Below are positions 17,682 through 28,303 of a stretch of DNA of 64,000 nt, one piece after another. A model generated the notes under the pieces. It was not told where the DNA came from. It did not search any database and worked only from the letters and a program-made list of their open reading frames with translations. This DNA is from an uncultured bacterium. GTDB lineage: Bacteria > Pseudomonadota > Alphaproteobacteria > Rhodospirillales > Rhodospirillaceae. Made by a program: the position numbers and the translations under genes. The stretch is taken from assembly GCA_903888485.1 (NCBI GenBank), contig CAISTS010000005.1, forward strand, positions 52,842 through 116,841, read 5' to 3'. Each line of letters begins with the position of its first letter. Within the stretch, counting starts at the first letter, position 1.

Positions 17682-18346
17682 GACATCCTCCCCAGGGCTG
17701 CCAGAAGTGCGTTCATATGTTCTATCACGACCTCTGCGCCGGCGGCGGACAAACGTGCCCCGTGTCCCGGCGTGCAATGCCCGCCGCCGACAAAGCCGAT
17801 GACGCGCATGCCAGCCGCGCGCGCCGCGAGCGTGCCGTTGACGCTGTCCTCGACAGCGATGCAGCGGTCGCCCGGCACGCCCAGCTGCTTAGCGGCGTGC
17901 AGGAATACATCGGGCGCGGGCTTGCCGCGCGCTACGAGTTCCGAGGAGTAGATGTGCGGCGCAAAGGTGTCGAATAGCCCCACCTTGCGCAGCTTTTTAT
18001 CCAAGCCGGCGATGGTTGAACCCGACGCAATCGCTTTGGCGGCGGTCATACCTGCCAGCGCGCGCTCTACGCCAGCGATGGCGACGAGATCCGCATCGAG
18101 GGCAGCCCAAGTGCGGGCGTGAAGGAGATCGGCAAAATCGTACGGCAAAGGCGTGCCGAAGCGCGCGCGGTGATCGCGGTCGAGTCCGCCGAAGAAGTCA
18201 CCGCTGACGGTCCCCATGTAACGGTCGGCGTATTCCGCGCGGTCGTAGATCAGACCGATCTCGGCCAGGCATTCTAGTTCGACGTGCTGGCCGATGGTCT
18301 CGCTGTCGATCAGGACGCCGTCACAATCGAAAATGACAGCGTCCAT
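17678..18346 (-). CDS. HAD-superfamily hydrolase (beta-phosphoglucomutase-like subfamily)
   Basis: A 222-residue HAD phosphatase. Motif I DCDGVLIDSE near residues 7-16 carries the nucleophile and acid Asp pair; motif II is AIASGS; motif III and IV are GKPAPDVFLHA and AVEDSVNGTLAARAAGM. The cap lies between motifs I and II (C1 type), as in phosphoglycolate phosphatases and beta-phosphoglucomutases. The substrate is not readable. It starts at ATG 18346, 7 bp after argG, and overlaps the crotonase gene. Confidence 0.87.
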   Translation of the reverse strand: MDAVIFDCDGVLIDSETIGQHVELECLAEIGLIYDRAEYADRYMGTVSGDFFGGLDRDHRARFGTPLPYDFADLLHARTWAALDADLVAIAGVERALAGMTAAKAIASGSTIAGLDKKLRKVGLFDTFAPHIYSSELVARGKPAPDVFLHAAKQLGVPGDRCIAVEDSVNGTLAARAAGMRVIGFVGGGHCTPGHGARLSAAGAEVVIEHMNALLAALGRMS

Positions 18347-18353
18347 GGCGGCC

Positions 18354-19565
<1,212 letters not shown>

Positions 19566-19648
19566 GTGTCTGAAGTCCCCTGGAAGGAGCTGAAATTCGG
19601 CGCGCAGTATAGGCAGCGAGAGGGCGGTAGCAAGTGACGGTTTGGGCC

Positions 19649-20824
19649 TTAAATCGCCGCTTCCTTCTCCGCCCAGGCTGCCTTGGCGGCCTCGGCTTCG
19701 GCGGCGTCCTTCAGGCGTTGTTCTTTAGCCGAGAGGCGCTCGCTGTCGGTCTTGAGCTGGCCGCAGGCGGCCAGGATGTCGCGGCCGCGCGGCGTGCGCA
19801 CCGGCGCGCTGAAGCCCGCGTCCCAGAGGATCTGACCGAAGGCTTCGACCGTCGCCGGGTCCGAACATTCGTAAGGCGTGCCGGGCCACGGATTGAAGGG
19901 GATGAGGTTGAACTTGCAGGGGATGTCCTTGACCAGCTTGATCAAGGCGCGGGCGTGGGCAGCCGTATCGTTGATGCCCTTCAGCATGACGTATTCGAAC
20001 GTGATACGCCGCGCGTTGCTGGCGCCGGGATAGTCGCGGCAGGCCTGCATCAGTTCCTTCAGCGGATACTTCTTGTTGATTGGCATGATGAGCGAGCGCG
20101 TGTCGTCATCGGGCGCGTGCAGCGAGATGGCGAGGTTGACGCCAAGCTCGGCGCCGCAGCGGTGAATTTCGGGCACGACACCCGAAGTGGATAACGTAAT
20201 ACGCCGCTTGCCCAGCGCGATGCCGTCGTCGGCCATGACGATCCTCATGGCGGTCGCAACGTTGTCGAAATTGTAGAGGGGTTCGCCCATGCCCATCAGA
20301 ACGATGTTGGACAACAGGCGGCGCTCATCGGTGGGCGTCGGCCATTCGCCGTAGCTGTCGCGCGCCACCATGAACTGGCCGATGATCTCGGCCGGCGTCA
20401 GATTGCGGACAAGACGTTGCGTGCCGGTGTGGCAGAAGCGGCAGGTCAGAGTACAGCCCACTTGCGAGGAGATGCACACCGCGCCGCGGTCATCGTCGGG
20501 AATGAAAACCGTCTCGGCTTTCTGCCCGTCGTCGAAGGCCATCAGCCATTTGCGCGTGCCGTCGGTGGAGGTCTGCTCGCGCGCGATGGTCGGGCGCCAG
20601 ACGGTGCAATGTTTCTCGAGCGTGGCGCGCAGGTCCTTGGACAGCTCGGTCATGGCCGCGAAGTCGGTGGCGCCGCGGTGATAGATCCAATGCCAGACCT
20701 GCTTGGCGCGGAAGGGCTTCTGGCCCAGTTCCAAAAACGTCTGTGCCAATTGCTCACGCGACAGCCCCACCAGATTGATGCGGGTGTCGGTGGAAGCGTC
20801 GGGTCGGGCGGAATCAGGCGGCAT
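19649..20824 (-). CDS. rlmN: Dual-specificity 23S rRNA A2503/tRNA A37 methyltransferase
   Basis: A 391-residue radical-SAM enzyme that makes m2A2503 in 23S rRNA and m2A37 in some tRNAs. The cluster motif is CTLTCRFC (Cys124, Cys128, Cys131). The two catalytic Cys expected in RlmN are visible as [10 protein letters not shown] and near the C-terminus as DILAACGQL. The [14 protein letters not shown] and STSGVVPEI segments are typical. ATG 20824 is used; a TTG at 20860 would add 12 residues. The C-terminus has a charged, Ala-rich tail beyond the usual end. Confidence 0.95.
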   Translation of the reverse strand: MPPDSARPDASTDTRINLVGLSREQLAQTFLELGQKPFRAKQVWHWIYHRGATDFAAMTELSKDLRATLEKHCTVWRPTIAREQTSTDGTRKWLMAFDDGQKAETVFIPDDDRGAVCISSQVGCTLTCRFCHTGTQRLVRNLTPAEIIGQFMVARDSYGEWPTPTDERRLLSNIVLMGMGEPLYNFDNVATAMRIVMADDGIALGKRRITLSTSGVVPEIHRCGAELGVNLAISLHAPDDDTRSLIMPINKKYPLKELMQACRDYPGASNARRITFEYVMLKGINDTAAHARALIKLVKDIPCKFNLIPFNPWPGTPYECSDPATVEAFGQILWDAGFSAPVRTPRGRDILAACGQLKTDSERLSAKEQRLKDAAEAEAAKAAWAEKEAAI

Positions 20825-20889
20825 GGGAAGGGAGCTAAGCTCTCCGCCGCCGCGCGGCAAGAGCGTTGATTTTATATTATGAAAATCAA

Positions 20890-21681
20890 CTACTTAGCGC
20901 GGTGGACGGAGAGGTCCTTGATGACCGCTTTCGGGCTGCACAGCGGGCATTCGGGGTCGGGGTTCACGCGCACCTGGCGCATGGCGGCGCTGAGCGCGTC
21001 ATAGATCAGCATGCGTCCGGCCATGCTGTCGCCAATGCCGAGCAGCTCTTTCAGAACTTCGGTGGCTTGCAAGGTGCCAAGCACGCCCGACACCGCGCCG
21101 AGGACGCCGGCCTCGTCGCAAGAGGGGATCTGTCCCGGCGGCGGCGGCGCGGGATAGATGCAGCGGTAGCAGGGTCCACCGCCATGCGGCTTGAAGGTCG
21201 CGAGTTGTCCATCGAAGCGCAGGACCGCGGCGGACACGAGCGTCTTCTTGGCGAAGAAGCAAACATCGTTCACTAGAAAGCGTGTCGCGAAATTGTCGCT
21301 GCCGTCGGCGATGACGTCATAGCTGCGGACGAGGGCGTTCGCGTTATCAACCCCCAGCCTCATCCGGTGCTCAACTACCGTCACGTCGGGATTGATCGCG
21401 GCTACGGCCTGGCGCGCGCTTGCGGTCTTGGCCATGCCGATACGATCGGTGGTGTGCGCGATCTGGCGCTGGAGATTCGACAAATCGACCTCGTCGTCAT
21501 CGACCACGCCGATGGTGCCGACGCCGGCCGCGGCAAGATAAAGAATCAGCGGCGAGCCGAGCCCGCCCGCGCCGATCACCAGCACCTTTGATTTGAGAAG
21601 CTTCTCCTGGCCAATGCCGCCCACATCCTGCAGCAGGATGTGCCGCGCATAGCGATGGATCTGGTCTTCGGTGAAGTCCAT
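20890..21681 (-). CDS. MoeB/ThiF-family adenylyltransferase
   Basis: A 263-residue E1-like enzyme that adenylates the C-terminal Gly of a ubiquitin-like sulfur carrier (MoaD or ThiS). The nucleotide-binding motif is [15 protein letters not shown], followed by the acidic strand end [15 protein letters not shown]. Zinc ligands are CYRC and CPLC. No rhodanese domain is attached. Whether it serves molybdopterin or thiamine synthesis cannot be told because no partner gene is adjacent. The ATG at 21681 overlaps the dut stop by one base (TAATG), so it is translated together with dut. Confidence 0.9.
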   Translation of the reverse strand: MDFTEDQIHRYARHILLQDVGGIGQEKLLKSKVLVIGAGGLGSPLILYLAAAGVGTIGVVDDDEVDLSNLQRQIAHTTDRIGMAKTASARQAVAAINPDVTVVEHRMRLGVDNANALVRSYDVIADGSDNFATRFLVNDVCFFAKKTLVSAAVLRFDGQLATFKPHGGGPCYRCIYPAPPPPGQIPSCDEAGVLGAVSGVLGTLQATEVLKELLGIGDSMAGRMLIYDALSAAMRQVRVNPDPECPLCSPKAVIKDLSVHRAK

Positions 21682-22145
21682 TAGTTCTTGTGAGTGACGC
21701 CCGTCGATCCGAAGCCGCCGGCGCCGCGCGCCGTGTCTTCCAGGTTGTCTTTTTCTTCCCACATAATCGTGCGCACCGGCGCGACGACCAGCTGCGCGAT
21801 GCGAAGGCCGCGCGTGATCGTGAACGGCTGTTTGCCGTGGTTGATCAGGATCACGCCGACCTCGCCGCGGTAATCCGCGTCGATGGTGCCGGGCGCGTTC
21901 AGCACAGTGACTCCGTTCTTGGCGGCAAGGCCCGAACGCGGCCGCACCTGGCCTTCGAAGCCGGGCGGCAGAGCAATGGCAAAGCCCGTCGGGATGATGG
22001 CGTGCGCGCCGGGGGCAAGAATCACCTCCGTCTCGACGGCCGCAGAAAGATCGAGGCCAGCGGAATGTTCGGTCTGATACGCCGGCAGCGGCATGTCATG
22101 GCCGTTCGGCAGGCGCTTGATGGAAACGGAGCTGACGACGGGCAC
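21681..22145 (-). CDS. dut: dUTP diphosphatase
   Basis: A 154-residue trimeric dUTPase that hydrolyses dUTP to dUMP and keeps uracil out of DNA. All five motifs are visible: [18 protein letters not shown], the Asp/Tyr motif [23 protein letters not shown] and the mobile C-terminal GGFGSTG. It sits 13 bp after coaBC in the same direction, a coaBC-dut pairing widespread in bacteria. Confidence 0.97.
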   Translation of the reverse strand: MPVVSSVSIKRLPNGHDMPLPAYQTEHSAGLDLSAAVETEVILAPGAHAIIPTGFAIALPPGFEGQVRPRSGLAAKNGVTVLNAPGTIDADYRGEVGVILINHGKQPFTITRGLRIAQLVVAPVRTIMWEEKDNLEDTARGAGGFGSTGVTHKN

Positions 22146-22158
22146 GGAAGGCCTCTAT

Positions 22159-23367
22159 TTACTGGCGTTGGAACGAGGTCGCAATGCGTTCGGCCAATCT
22201 TTCAGCTACCGCGCGTTTGCGCAAGGTGGGCCAGCTTTCCACGCCCGTGCCCGTGACCAGGTGCACGGTGTTGCTGTCGCCCCCAAAGGCGCCGGAGCCG
22301 GGGGAGACATCGTTCGCCACCACCCAGTCGCATTTTTTCTTGGCGCGCTTGGCCTTGGCGTTCTCGATCAGGTTCTCGGTCTCGGCGGCGAAGCCCACGA
22401 CGAGCTGGGGCCGCGTCGGCCCGGGCTGGGACAGGGTCGCCAAAATGTCGGGGTTTTCGGAGAGCGTCAGGGACGGCGTCTTGCCGGGTTCCTTTTTCAT
22501 TTTCTGCAGCGCCTTCTCCGGCGACCAGTCGGCCACAGCAGCGGCGCAGACGGCGATGTCGCAGGGCAAGGCTTCGCTGCAAGCCTTCATCATCTGCTTG
22601 GCGGTCTCGACGTGGATGACGTTCACGCCGTCCGGGTCGGCTTCCTGGGTGGGGCCTGCGACCAAGGTCACGCTGGCGCCAAGCTCGGCGAGGGCTACGG
22701 CTACGGCATGGCCTTGCTTGCCCGAAGACCGGTTGGCGATGTAGCGCACGGGATCGATGGGCTCATGTGTGGGGCCGCTGGTGACCAGCGCGCGCAAGCC
22801 CTTCAGCGGACCTTCGCCTTCGGTCTTTTGGAAAAAGCGCGTCAGCGCCGCGATGATCTCGGGCACCTCGGCCATGCGGCCGTTGCCGACTTCACCGCAC
22901 GCAAGATCGCCGGCGCTGGGGCCGACGACACGCACGTCGCGCGATTTCAGCGTCGCGAGGTTGGCTTGCGTTGCCGGATGCGTCCACATCATCACGTTCA
23001 TGGAGGGCGCGATCATCACCGGCTTGTCGGTGGCCAGTAACGCGGTGGTCGCGAGATCGTCGGCCTGGCCCGCGACCATCTTGGCCATGATGTCGGCGGT
23101 GGCCGGTGCCACGAGGATGATGTCGGCCTCGCGGCTCAGACGGATGTGGCCCATCTCGGCCTCGTCCTTGAGGTCGAAGAGATCCTGATAACATTTGTCG
23201 CCCGACAGCGCGGCCAAGGTCAGCGGCGTGACAAAATGCGCGCCGGCCTTGGTGAGGATGCAGCGCACCGACGCGCCGCGTTCCCGCAGGCGGCGGATCA
23301 GATCAGGCGCCTTCACGGCGGCGATGCCGCCGGCGACGATTAAAAGGATGCGTCTGTTTTCAAGCAC
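22159..23367 (-). CDS. coaBC: Bifunctional phosphopantothenoylcysteine synthetase/decarboxylase
   Basis: A 402-residue fusion catalysing two steps of coenzyme A synthesis. The CoaC flavoprotein half (about 1-185) has the catalytic His in EMGHIRLSREAD, the PSMNVMMW clamp and the active Cys in CGEVGNGRM. The CoaB half has VTSGPTHEPIDPVRYIANRS and the CTP-site segment ADWSPEKALQKMKK. It starts with GTG 23367, supported by the family start at the first beta strand (RRILLIVAGGIAA). Confidence 0.96.
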   Translation of the reverse strand: MLENRRILLIVAGGIAAVKAPDLIRRLRERGASVRCILTKAGAHFVTPLTLAALSGDKCYQDLFDLKDEAEMGHIRLSREADIILVAPATADIMAKMVAGQADDLATTALLATDKPVMIAPSMNVMMWTHPATQANLATLKSRDVRVVGPSAGDLACGEVGNGRMAEVPEIIAALTRFFQKTEGEGPLKGLRALVTSGPTHEPIDPVRYIANRSSGKQGHAVAVALAELGASVTLVAGPTQEADPDGVNVIHVETAKQMMKACSEALPCDIAVCAAAVADWSPEKALQKMKKEPGKTPSLTLSENPDILATLSQPGPTRPQLVVGFAAETENLIENAKAKRAKKKCDWVVANDVSPGSGAFGGDSNTVHLVTGTGVESWPTLRKRAVAERLAERIATSFQRQ

Positions 23368-23451
23368 GGCTGAAACCCAAGAATTCGCCAGCCTTAACTA
23401 TATCCGGCGGGACTTTAACGAAACATGAGCGCGAGCCTAACGGCTCTGCGC

Positions 23452-24048
23452 CTAAGGCAGGGCCGTTTTGAGCCCTAAGTCGCACTCAATGCGAATGACC
23501 CAGGCGCGCACCTGCGGCCACTTTACCAAATCCAAACCGGCCTCGTGAGCGAAGCGCGTATAGGCCACCAGGGCGATATCAGCGAGGCTCAGCCGCTCGG
23601 CCACGAAATAGCTACGGTTGGACAGATGGCCCTCCATGACGTCCAGCGCCCGCTCGCATTTAGGCATAAGGGCCGGATCGATTTCGGCGTCGGATTTTTT
23701 CAGGAACATCTTGTGATACCGGCGCACGGCAATGGCGGTCTCGTGGCTGTACTGCTCCCAGAACAACCACTGGAACATCAGGGCGCGATCAAATGCCTCC
23801 CCCGGGATGAGGTCACTGCCCTCCGCCAAGTGCAGCATGATGGCGTTGGATTGCGCGAGAATGCGCCCGTCGTCAAACACCACGGTCGGCACTTGCCCGG
23901 CAGGGTTCATCGCGAGGAACTGCGGCGTGCGCGTCTCGCCGTTAACGACGCCTACTTCGATCCACTTCAACGGAATGCCGAATCTGTCGGCGATGAATTT
24001 CACCTTCAGGCAGTTGCCAGAACCGGAATCGCCGTAGACCGTCAGCAT
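23452..24048 (-). CDS. Glutathione S-transferase family protein
   Basis: A 198-residue GST. The thioredoxin-like N-terminal domain (residues 1-80) has YGDSGSGNCLKVKF, the PTVVFDDG cis-Pro segment and the Gln/Ser pair in LAQSNAIMLHLAEGS that binds the glutathione gamma-glutamyl group. The rest is an all-helical domain ending with the N-capping LSLADIALVAY motif. The substrate is unknown. It lies 13 bp after ubiB in the same direction but has no known role in ubiquinone synthesis. Confidence 0.88.
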   Translation of the reverse strand: MLTVYGDSGSGNCLKVKFIADRFGIPLKWIEVGVVNGETRTPQFLAMNPAGQVPTVVFDDGRILAQSNAIMLHLAEGSDLIPGEAFDRALMFQWLFWEQYSHETAIAVRRYHKMFLKKSDAEIDPALMPKCERALDVMEGHLSNRSYFVAERLSLADIALVAYTRFAHEAGLDLVKWPQVRAWVIRIECDLGLKTALP

Positions 24049-24061
24049 AGCCCTCAGTCTT

Positions 24062-25615
24062 TCATCGCAAGAGCAACGTCGCCAGCAGCAGCGCGGCCAA
24101 TATCCACGGGGCCCAGAGGAACCATCGCGCCGTCCGCGGTTTGCCTGCGGTCTCGCCGCGGATGGCCCGGGCGGTGTCGGGGTGCAATCTAAGCCCGCCC
24201 CGCGCCATATCGGTGGTCACGATGTCCACGCGCTCGATGATATGGGGCAGCTTCTCCAGGGTGGCAATGGTGCTGCCCACCACATCAGCTATGCGTCCTT
24301 CAGGACCCAGGCGCGTGCGCATCCAGTCCTCGATCAGGGGCCGCGCCAGTTCCCACATATTGACCTGGGGCGCCAACGTCCGCCCCACGCCTTCGGCCAG
24401 CAGCATGCTCTTCTGCAGCAAAAGCAATTGCGGCTGGGTCTGCATCTCGAAGGTCTCGGTGATCTGGAACAGCTGCCCCAAAAGCTTGGCGATGGAGATC
24501 TCGGCGATGGGCTTGCCGAGGATGGGCTCGGCGATGGAGCGGCAGGCCTGGGCGAAAGCATCGACCGACTGATGCGCGGGCACGAAACCCGCACGGACAT
24601 GTACCTCGGCGACGCGGCGATAGTCGCGCGTCAGGAACCCCAGCAGCATCTCGCCCAAGGTCTTCTGGGTCTCGGCATCGACGCGGCCCATGATGCCGAA
24701 GTCCATGCCGATGAGTGTGCCGTTGGGCGCGAGGAACAGATTTCCCGGATGCATATCGGCGTGGAAGAAGCCGTGACGGAAAACCATCTTGAAAAATACT
24801 TCGGCGGCGCATTTCACCACGGCCACAGGATCGCCGAGGGCGGCAACGGCGGCACGGTCATCGACGCGTGCGCCCGAGACGCGTTCAAGCGTCAGCACGT
24901 GCTCGGCGGTGCGCTGCCAGTCGACAGCAGGCACGCGGAACGCCGGATCGCCGGCGAAATTCTCAGCGAGTTCCTGTGCCGCGGCGGCTTCCAGGCGCAA
25001 ATCCATCTCGATGCGCACCGACTGCGCAAAGGTGCGCACCACCTCCACGGGCTTTAGGCGCACTAACTGCGGCGCATGGCGTTCGGCCAGTTCAGCCAGC
25101 CACATCAGCGCGTCGATATCGCGGCCAAAGGCGGCGGCGATCCCGGGCCGCAAGACCTTGACCGCGACTTCGCGCCCCTCGCTGTCGACGGCGAAGTGCA
25201 CTTGCGCGATGGAAGCGGCCGCGACCGGTTGCTCGTCAAAGCTGGTGTAGCGGGTTTCGAGCCGCGCGCCGAAATCGGCCTCGATCACCGCTTTGGCGGC
25301 GGCAAAAGGAAACGGCGGCAGCCGATCCTGCAGGCCCGTCAAATCGGCGGCGGCTTGCTCGCCCAGAATATCGGCGCGAGTCGACAGCGCCTGGCCGAAC
25401 TTGATGAAGGTAGGCCCCAGCGCCGTCAGGGCCAGCGCCAGGCGCTGCCCGTCCCGCAACCCGCGCACATCCTTGCGCCGGCGCCAGATAATGCGCGCGG
25501 CGCGTGCGGCGCTGCGTCCGGCGGGATGCGCTTCTAGCAGGAACAGGGCGTCGTATTGCGCGAAGGTGCGCGCGATCGACCAGAGACGTGCGAAATTGCG
25601 GAAGGGTGCGAGCAT
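24062..25615 (-). CDS. ubiB: Ubiquinone biosynthesis kinase-like protein UbiB
   Basis: A 517-residue atypical kinase-like ATPase needed for efficient ubiquinone synthesis. The ABC1/ADCK signature KxGQ is seen as KFGQALSTRADILGE (about residues 90-105), followed by the AxAS loop in PVAAASIAQVHFA that replaces the P-loop. The catalytic region has FFHADMHPGNLFL and the metal-binding MDFGIMGR. A C-terminal hydrophobic hairpin (FLWAPWILAALLLATLLL) anchors it in the membrane. ubiE ends 10 bp upstream, forming a ubiE-ubiB unit. Confidence 0.95.
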   Translation of the reverse strand: MLAPFRNFARLWSIARTFAQYDALFLLEAHPAGRSAARAARIIWRRRKDVRGLRDGQRLALALTALGPTFIKFGQALSTRADILGEQAAADLTGLQDRLPPFPFAAAKAVIEADFGARLETRYTSFDEQPVAAASIAQVHFAVDSEGREVAVKVLRPGIAAAFGRDIDALMWLAELAERHAPQLVRLKPVEVVRTFAQSVRIEMDLRLEAAAAQELAENFAGDPAFRVPAVDWQRTAEHVLTLERVSGARVDDRAAVAALGDPVAVVKCAAEVFFKMVFRHGFFHADMHPGNLFLAPNGTLIGMDFGIMGRVDAETQKTLGEMLLGFLTRDYRRVAEVHVRAGFVPAHQSVDAFAQACRSIAEPILGKPIAEISIAKLLGQLFQITETFEMQTQPQLLLLQKSMLLAEGVGRTLAPQVNMWELARPLIEDWMRTRLGPEGRIADVVGSTIATLEKLPHIIERVDIVTTDMARGGLRLHPDTARAIRGETAGKPRTARWFLWAPWILAALLLATLLLR

Positions 25616-25625
25616 GCGCCGCCGT

Positions 25626-26411
25626 TCAGATTCGCCAGCCGGAGTGCAGCGCGGCGATACCGCCTGAAAGATTGCGCACCTTCACCTGGGCGAATCCAGC
25701 GGCGCCCATACGCGCGGCAAGCTCCTCCTGGGCGGGGAAGCGGCGGATGCTCTCGGCGAGGTAGCGATAAGCCTCGCGGTCGCCGGCGATCATGCCGCCC
25801 AGCCACGGCAACACCGTGAAGGAATAGGCGTCGTAAAGCTTGTCCAGCACGGGCACCAGCACCTTGCTGAATTCCAGGCAGAGGAAACGCCCGCCGGGCT
25901 TCAGCACACGCCGCGCCTCGGCGAGGGCCTTGTCGATGTGGGTGACATTGCGCAGACCAAACGCGATCGTGTAGGCGTCGAAGCTCATGGACGGCAGCGG
26001 CAGCGATTCGGCGTTGCCGCAGACCCAATGGACGCCCTCCAGCCGGCCGTGGTCGAGGGCGCGGTTTCGCCCGACGGCCAGCATCTCGGCATTGATGTCA
26101 CAGATGGTCACCGGCGATGCGCCCTCGCCCATGCGGTCCAGAATGCGAAAGGCGATGTCGCCCGTGCCGCCGGCCACGTCGACGATCCGCTGTCCCGCCC
26201 GCGGCGCCAGCACGTCGATCAGGGCGCTCTTCCACAAACGGTGGACCCCGGCGCTCATCAGATCGTTCATCAGGTCGTATTTGGGCGCGACGGCGTCGAA
26301 CACCTCGCGCACCAGTCCGGCCTTTTCGGCTTCGGCAACAGTGCGGAAGCCGAAATGCGTCTCGCCGTGGGCCTCAGGGGAGGCGTTGTTATCTTGCAAG
26401 CGCGGTTCCAT
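25626..26411 (-). CDS. ubiE: Ubiquinone/menaquinone C-methyltransferase
   Basis: A 261-residue UbiE, methylating the demethoxy-ubiquinol ring at C2. Signature 1 is [17 protein letters not shown] and motif I is [16 protein letters not shown]. Signature 2, [17 protein letters not shown], is intact, and the family ending [11 protein letters not shown] is present. ATG 26411 fits the family N-terminus. The gene is divergent from mutM with 64 bp between starts, the same head-to-head arrangement found in many alphaproteobacteria. Confidence 0.96.
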   Translation of the reverse strand: MEPRLQDNNASPEAHGETHFGFRTVAEAEKAGLVREVFDAVAPKYDLMNDLMSAGVHRLWKSALIDVLAPRAGQRIVDVAGGTGDIAFRILDRMGEGASPVTICDINAEMLAVGRNRALDHGRLEGVHWVCGNAESLPLPSMSFDAYTIAFGLRNVTHIDKALAEARRVLKPGGRFLCLEFSKVLVPVLDKLYDAYSFTVLPWLGGMIAGDREAYRYLAESIRRFPAQEELAARMGAAGFAQVKVRNLSGGIAALHSGWRI

Positions 26412-26475
26412 ATTTTGCGGACCATAAGCCAAGGCCCCCCTAAAGTCTCCCCCGTCGCCGGTCCAAGGAGCTGCA

Positions 26476-27303
26476 ATGCCTGAGCTGCCAGAGGTCGAAA
26501 CCGTGTGCCGAGGCCTGGCCGGTGTGCTGGAGGGCCGCCGCTTGGCCCGGGTGGAACTGCGCCGCAAGGACCTGCGCATCCCCTTTCCCAAGGGCTTTGC
26601 CGCAGGCGTTGAGGGCCGGCGCGTCACCCGTATCCACCGCCGCGCGAAATACGTGCTGATGTCCCTGGACGATGGCCAGGTCGTCATCGTGCATCTGGGC
26701 ATGGCCGGCCGCATGACCATCACGCCCGCGGGCGCGCCGCTCGAGAAGCATGACCACGTCATCTTCACGACCGATAAAGGCGTGACCGTGCGCTTCAATG
26801 ACCCGCGCCGCTTCGGGCTCATGACCCTCGCGCGCGAATCCGAACTGGATGAACACAAGTTGTTCCGCCATTTGGGCCCCGATGCGCTCAGCGAAACACT
26901 GACGCCGGATTATCTCGCGGCGGTTCTCAAGGGCCGAAAGACGTCGATCAAGGTCGCGCTTCTGGACCAGCGCATCGTCGTTGGAGTCGGCAACATCTAC
27001 GCCTGCGAGGCGCTCAACCGCGCCGGCATCTCGCCCAAGCGCAAGGCTGGCACCGTGACCGGCGCGCGCGCGCGCGCCCTTGTGCCGGCCATTAAGGGCG
27101 TGCTCACGCAAGCGATCGCCGCCGGCGGTTCGTCGCTGCGCGACCACGTTCAACCTTCCGGTGAGCTCGGCTATTTCCAAGACTCTTGGCGCGTCTATGG
27201 ACGCGAAGGCGAGTCGTGTCCGTGCGGTTCCAACAGCGCCGTGGTCAAACGCATCGTGCAGGGTGGGCGCTCGACCTTTTATTGCGCGCGCTGCCAGAGC
27301 TGA
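26476..27303 (+). CDS. mutM: Formamidopyrimidine-DNA glycosylase
   Basis: A 275-residue Fpg that excises 8-oxoguanine and formamidopyrimidines. The N-terminal [13 protein letters not shown] gives the catalytic Pro1/Glu2 after Met removal. Lys of the HLGMAGRM region and the H2TH segment [19 protein letters not shown] are intact. The C-terminal zinc finger is unusual: the first pair reads CPC (C-x-C), with the second pair CARC normal, while most family members have C-x2-C or a longer spacing there. It is divergent from ubiE. Confidence 0.95.
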   Translation: MPELPEVETVCRGLAGVLEGRRLARVELRRKDLRIPFPKGFAAGVEGRRVTRIHRRAKYVLMSLDDGQVVIVHLGMAGRMTITPAGAPLEKHDHVIFTTDKGVTVRFNDPRRFGLMTLARESELDEHKLFRHLGPDALSETLTPDYLAAVLKGRKTSIKVALLDQRIVVGVGNIYACEALNRAGISPKRKAGTVTGARARALVPAIKGVLTQAIAAGGSSLRDHVQPSGELGYFQDSWRVYGREGESCPCGSNSAVVKRIVQGGRSTFYCARCQS

Positions 27304-27401
27304 CACACCCCCCTGCGAGTCGGCGGGAACTGTCGCTATGGGTGTAAAGCTCGGCCACGAAACCGGGGATTCATAAGGCCGGGGGCCAGAAACGCCGCCG
27401 G

Positions 27402-27430
27402 TTGACTACACTTGGCGCATCTCCTATAAG
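27402..27430 (+). promoter_or_regulatory. Sigma-70-type promoter for rpsT
   Basis: TTGACT at 27402-27407 and TATAAG at 27425-27430 are separated by 17 bp, the optimal spacing, 60 bp before the rpsT start. It is the clearest housekeeping promoter in the window. Confidence 0.7.
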
Positions 27431-27489
27431 CCGCGCTTCATTTCGGCAACTTTGTCAGCGGATTACCGCTCTCTTCGGACAGATCACTC

Positions 27490-27756
27490 ATGGCCCAGCA
27501 CAAATCAGCCAAGAAACGCATTCGCCGCAACGCCCGCGCCGAGGTCACCAATCACGCGCGCATGGGCCGCATCCGCAGCTACGTCAAAGCTGTCGAGACC
27601 GCCATCACGGCGAACGATAAGACCGGCGCCTTGGCTGCCCTGAAGAAAGTCATGCCGGAATTGATGCGCGGTGCCAGCAAAGGCGTCGTGCATAAGAAGA
27701 CCGTCGCGCGCAAGCTGTCGCGCCTCTCCGCGCGCATCAAGAAGATCGCCGCTTAA
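27490..27756 (+). CDS. rpsT: 30S ribosomal protein S20
   Basis: An 88-residue basic protein of the small ribosomal subunit. It begins MAQHKSAKKRIRRNARAEV and ends HKKTVARKLSRLSARIKK, the standard S20 helices and length. It is monocistronic behind its own promoter and precedes dnaA, an arrangement frequent in alphaproteobacteria. Confidence 0.98.
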   Translation: MAQHKSAKKRIRRNARAEVTNHARMGRIRSYVKAVETAITANDKTGALAALKKVMPELMRGASKGVVHKKTVARKLSRLSARIKKIAA

Positions 27757-28303
27757 ATTTCCCTACACTCACGCTCGACATTGCGTGGATTGATTTCCGC
27801 GCGGAGTTTCTGCGCGCGTACGACACCGCAAAGCCGAGTCTCTCGCACAGCTTTGCGATTCAGCTTTCAAGCCTTTGGGAATCAACGGACTGACCCCAGT
27901 AATCATTTCTGGTCCGAACTTCTCGGCGCGTTTTTGAAAAAATCTGTCAACACATCTTTGCACTTGTCTGTCGATGCCCGCTCGCTACATTGACCCTCGT
28001 TCAAAGCATCGTCGACATGCCTAAAGACATTCGCTCTGACGGCATCTGCTCGAGATCGGTTTCGGACTTCAACACGATCAGGATCAAAAGAAACACGCGG
28101 CGGGCTGAGGTGGAGATACTTTCAGCCCTACGGCTCCAATGCGTGCAAGAGATGTGTTGCTGACGAGGGTAGAGGACTTGATGACGTTTGAAGACCGCAA
28201 CCGCGCTGCTCTTTAGACGTTGATAAGCAAAGTTCTGGGGAAACGTTGGTGAGTCCGTCGCTGCTACGCAGCGCTGGTGTGTTGTCCAGGGGGATAACGT
28301 CGC
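27757..28303. other. Non-coding region between rpsT and dnaA
   Basis: These 547 bp hold no convincing gene. They presumably contain the dnaA promoter and leader. I see no TTATCCACA-type DnaA box and no AT-rich unwinding element, so I do not call an origin here. The closest 9-mer is GTTGATAAG near 28219, a poor match. Four GANTC motifs, the CcrM methylation target, occur at 27836, 27857, 27879 and 28251, near the number expected by chance. Confidence 0.6.

Noticed and set aside
27757..28303. Chromosomal origin next to dnaA
   Set aside because: No DnaA-box cluster and no AT-rich unwinding region were found.
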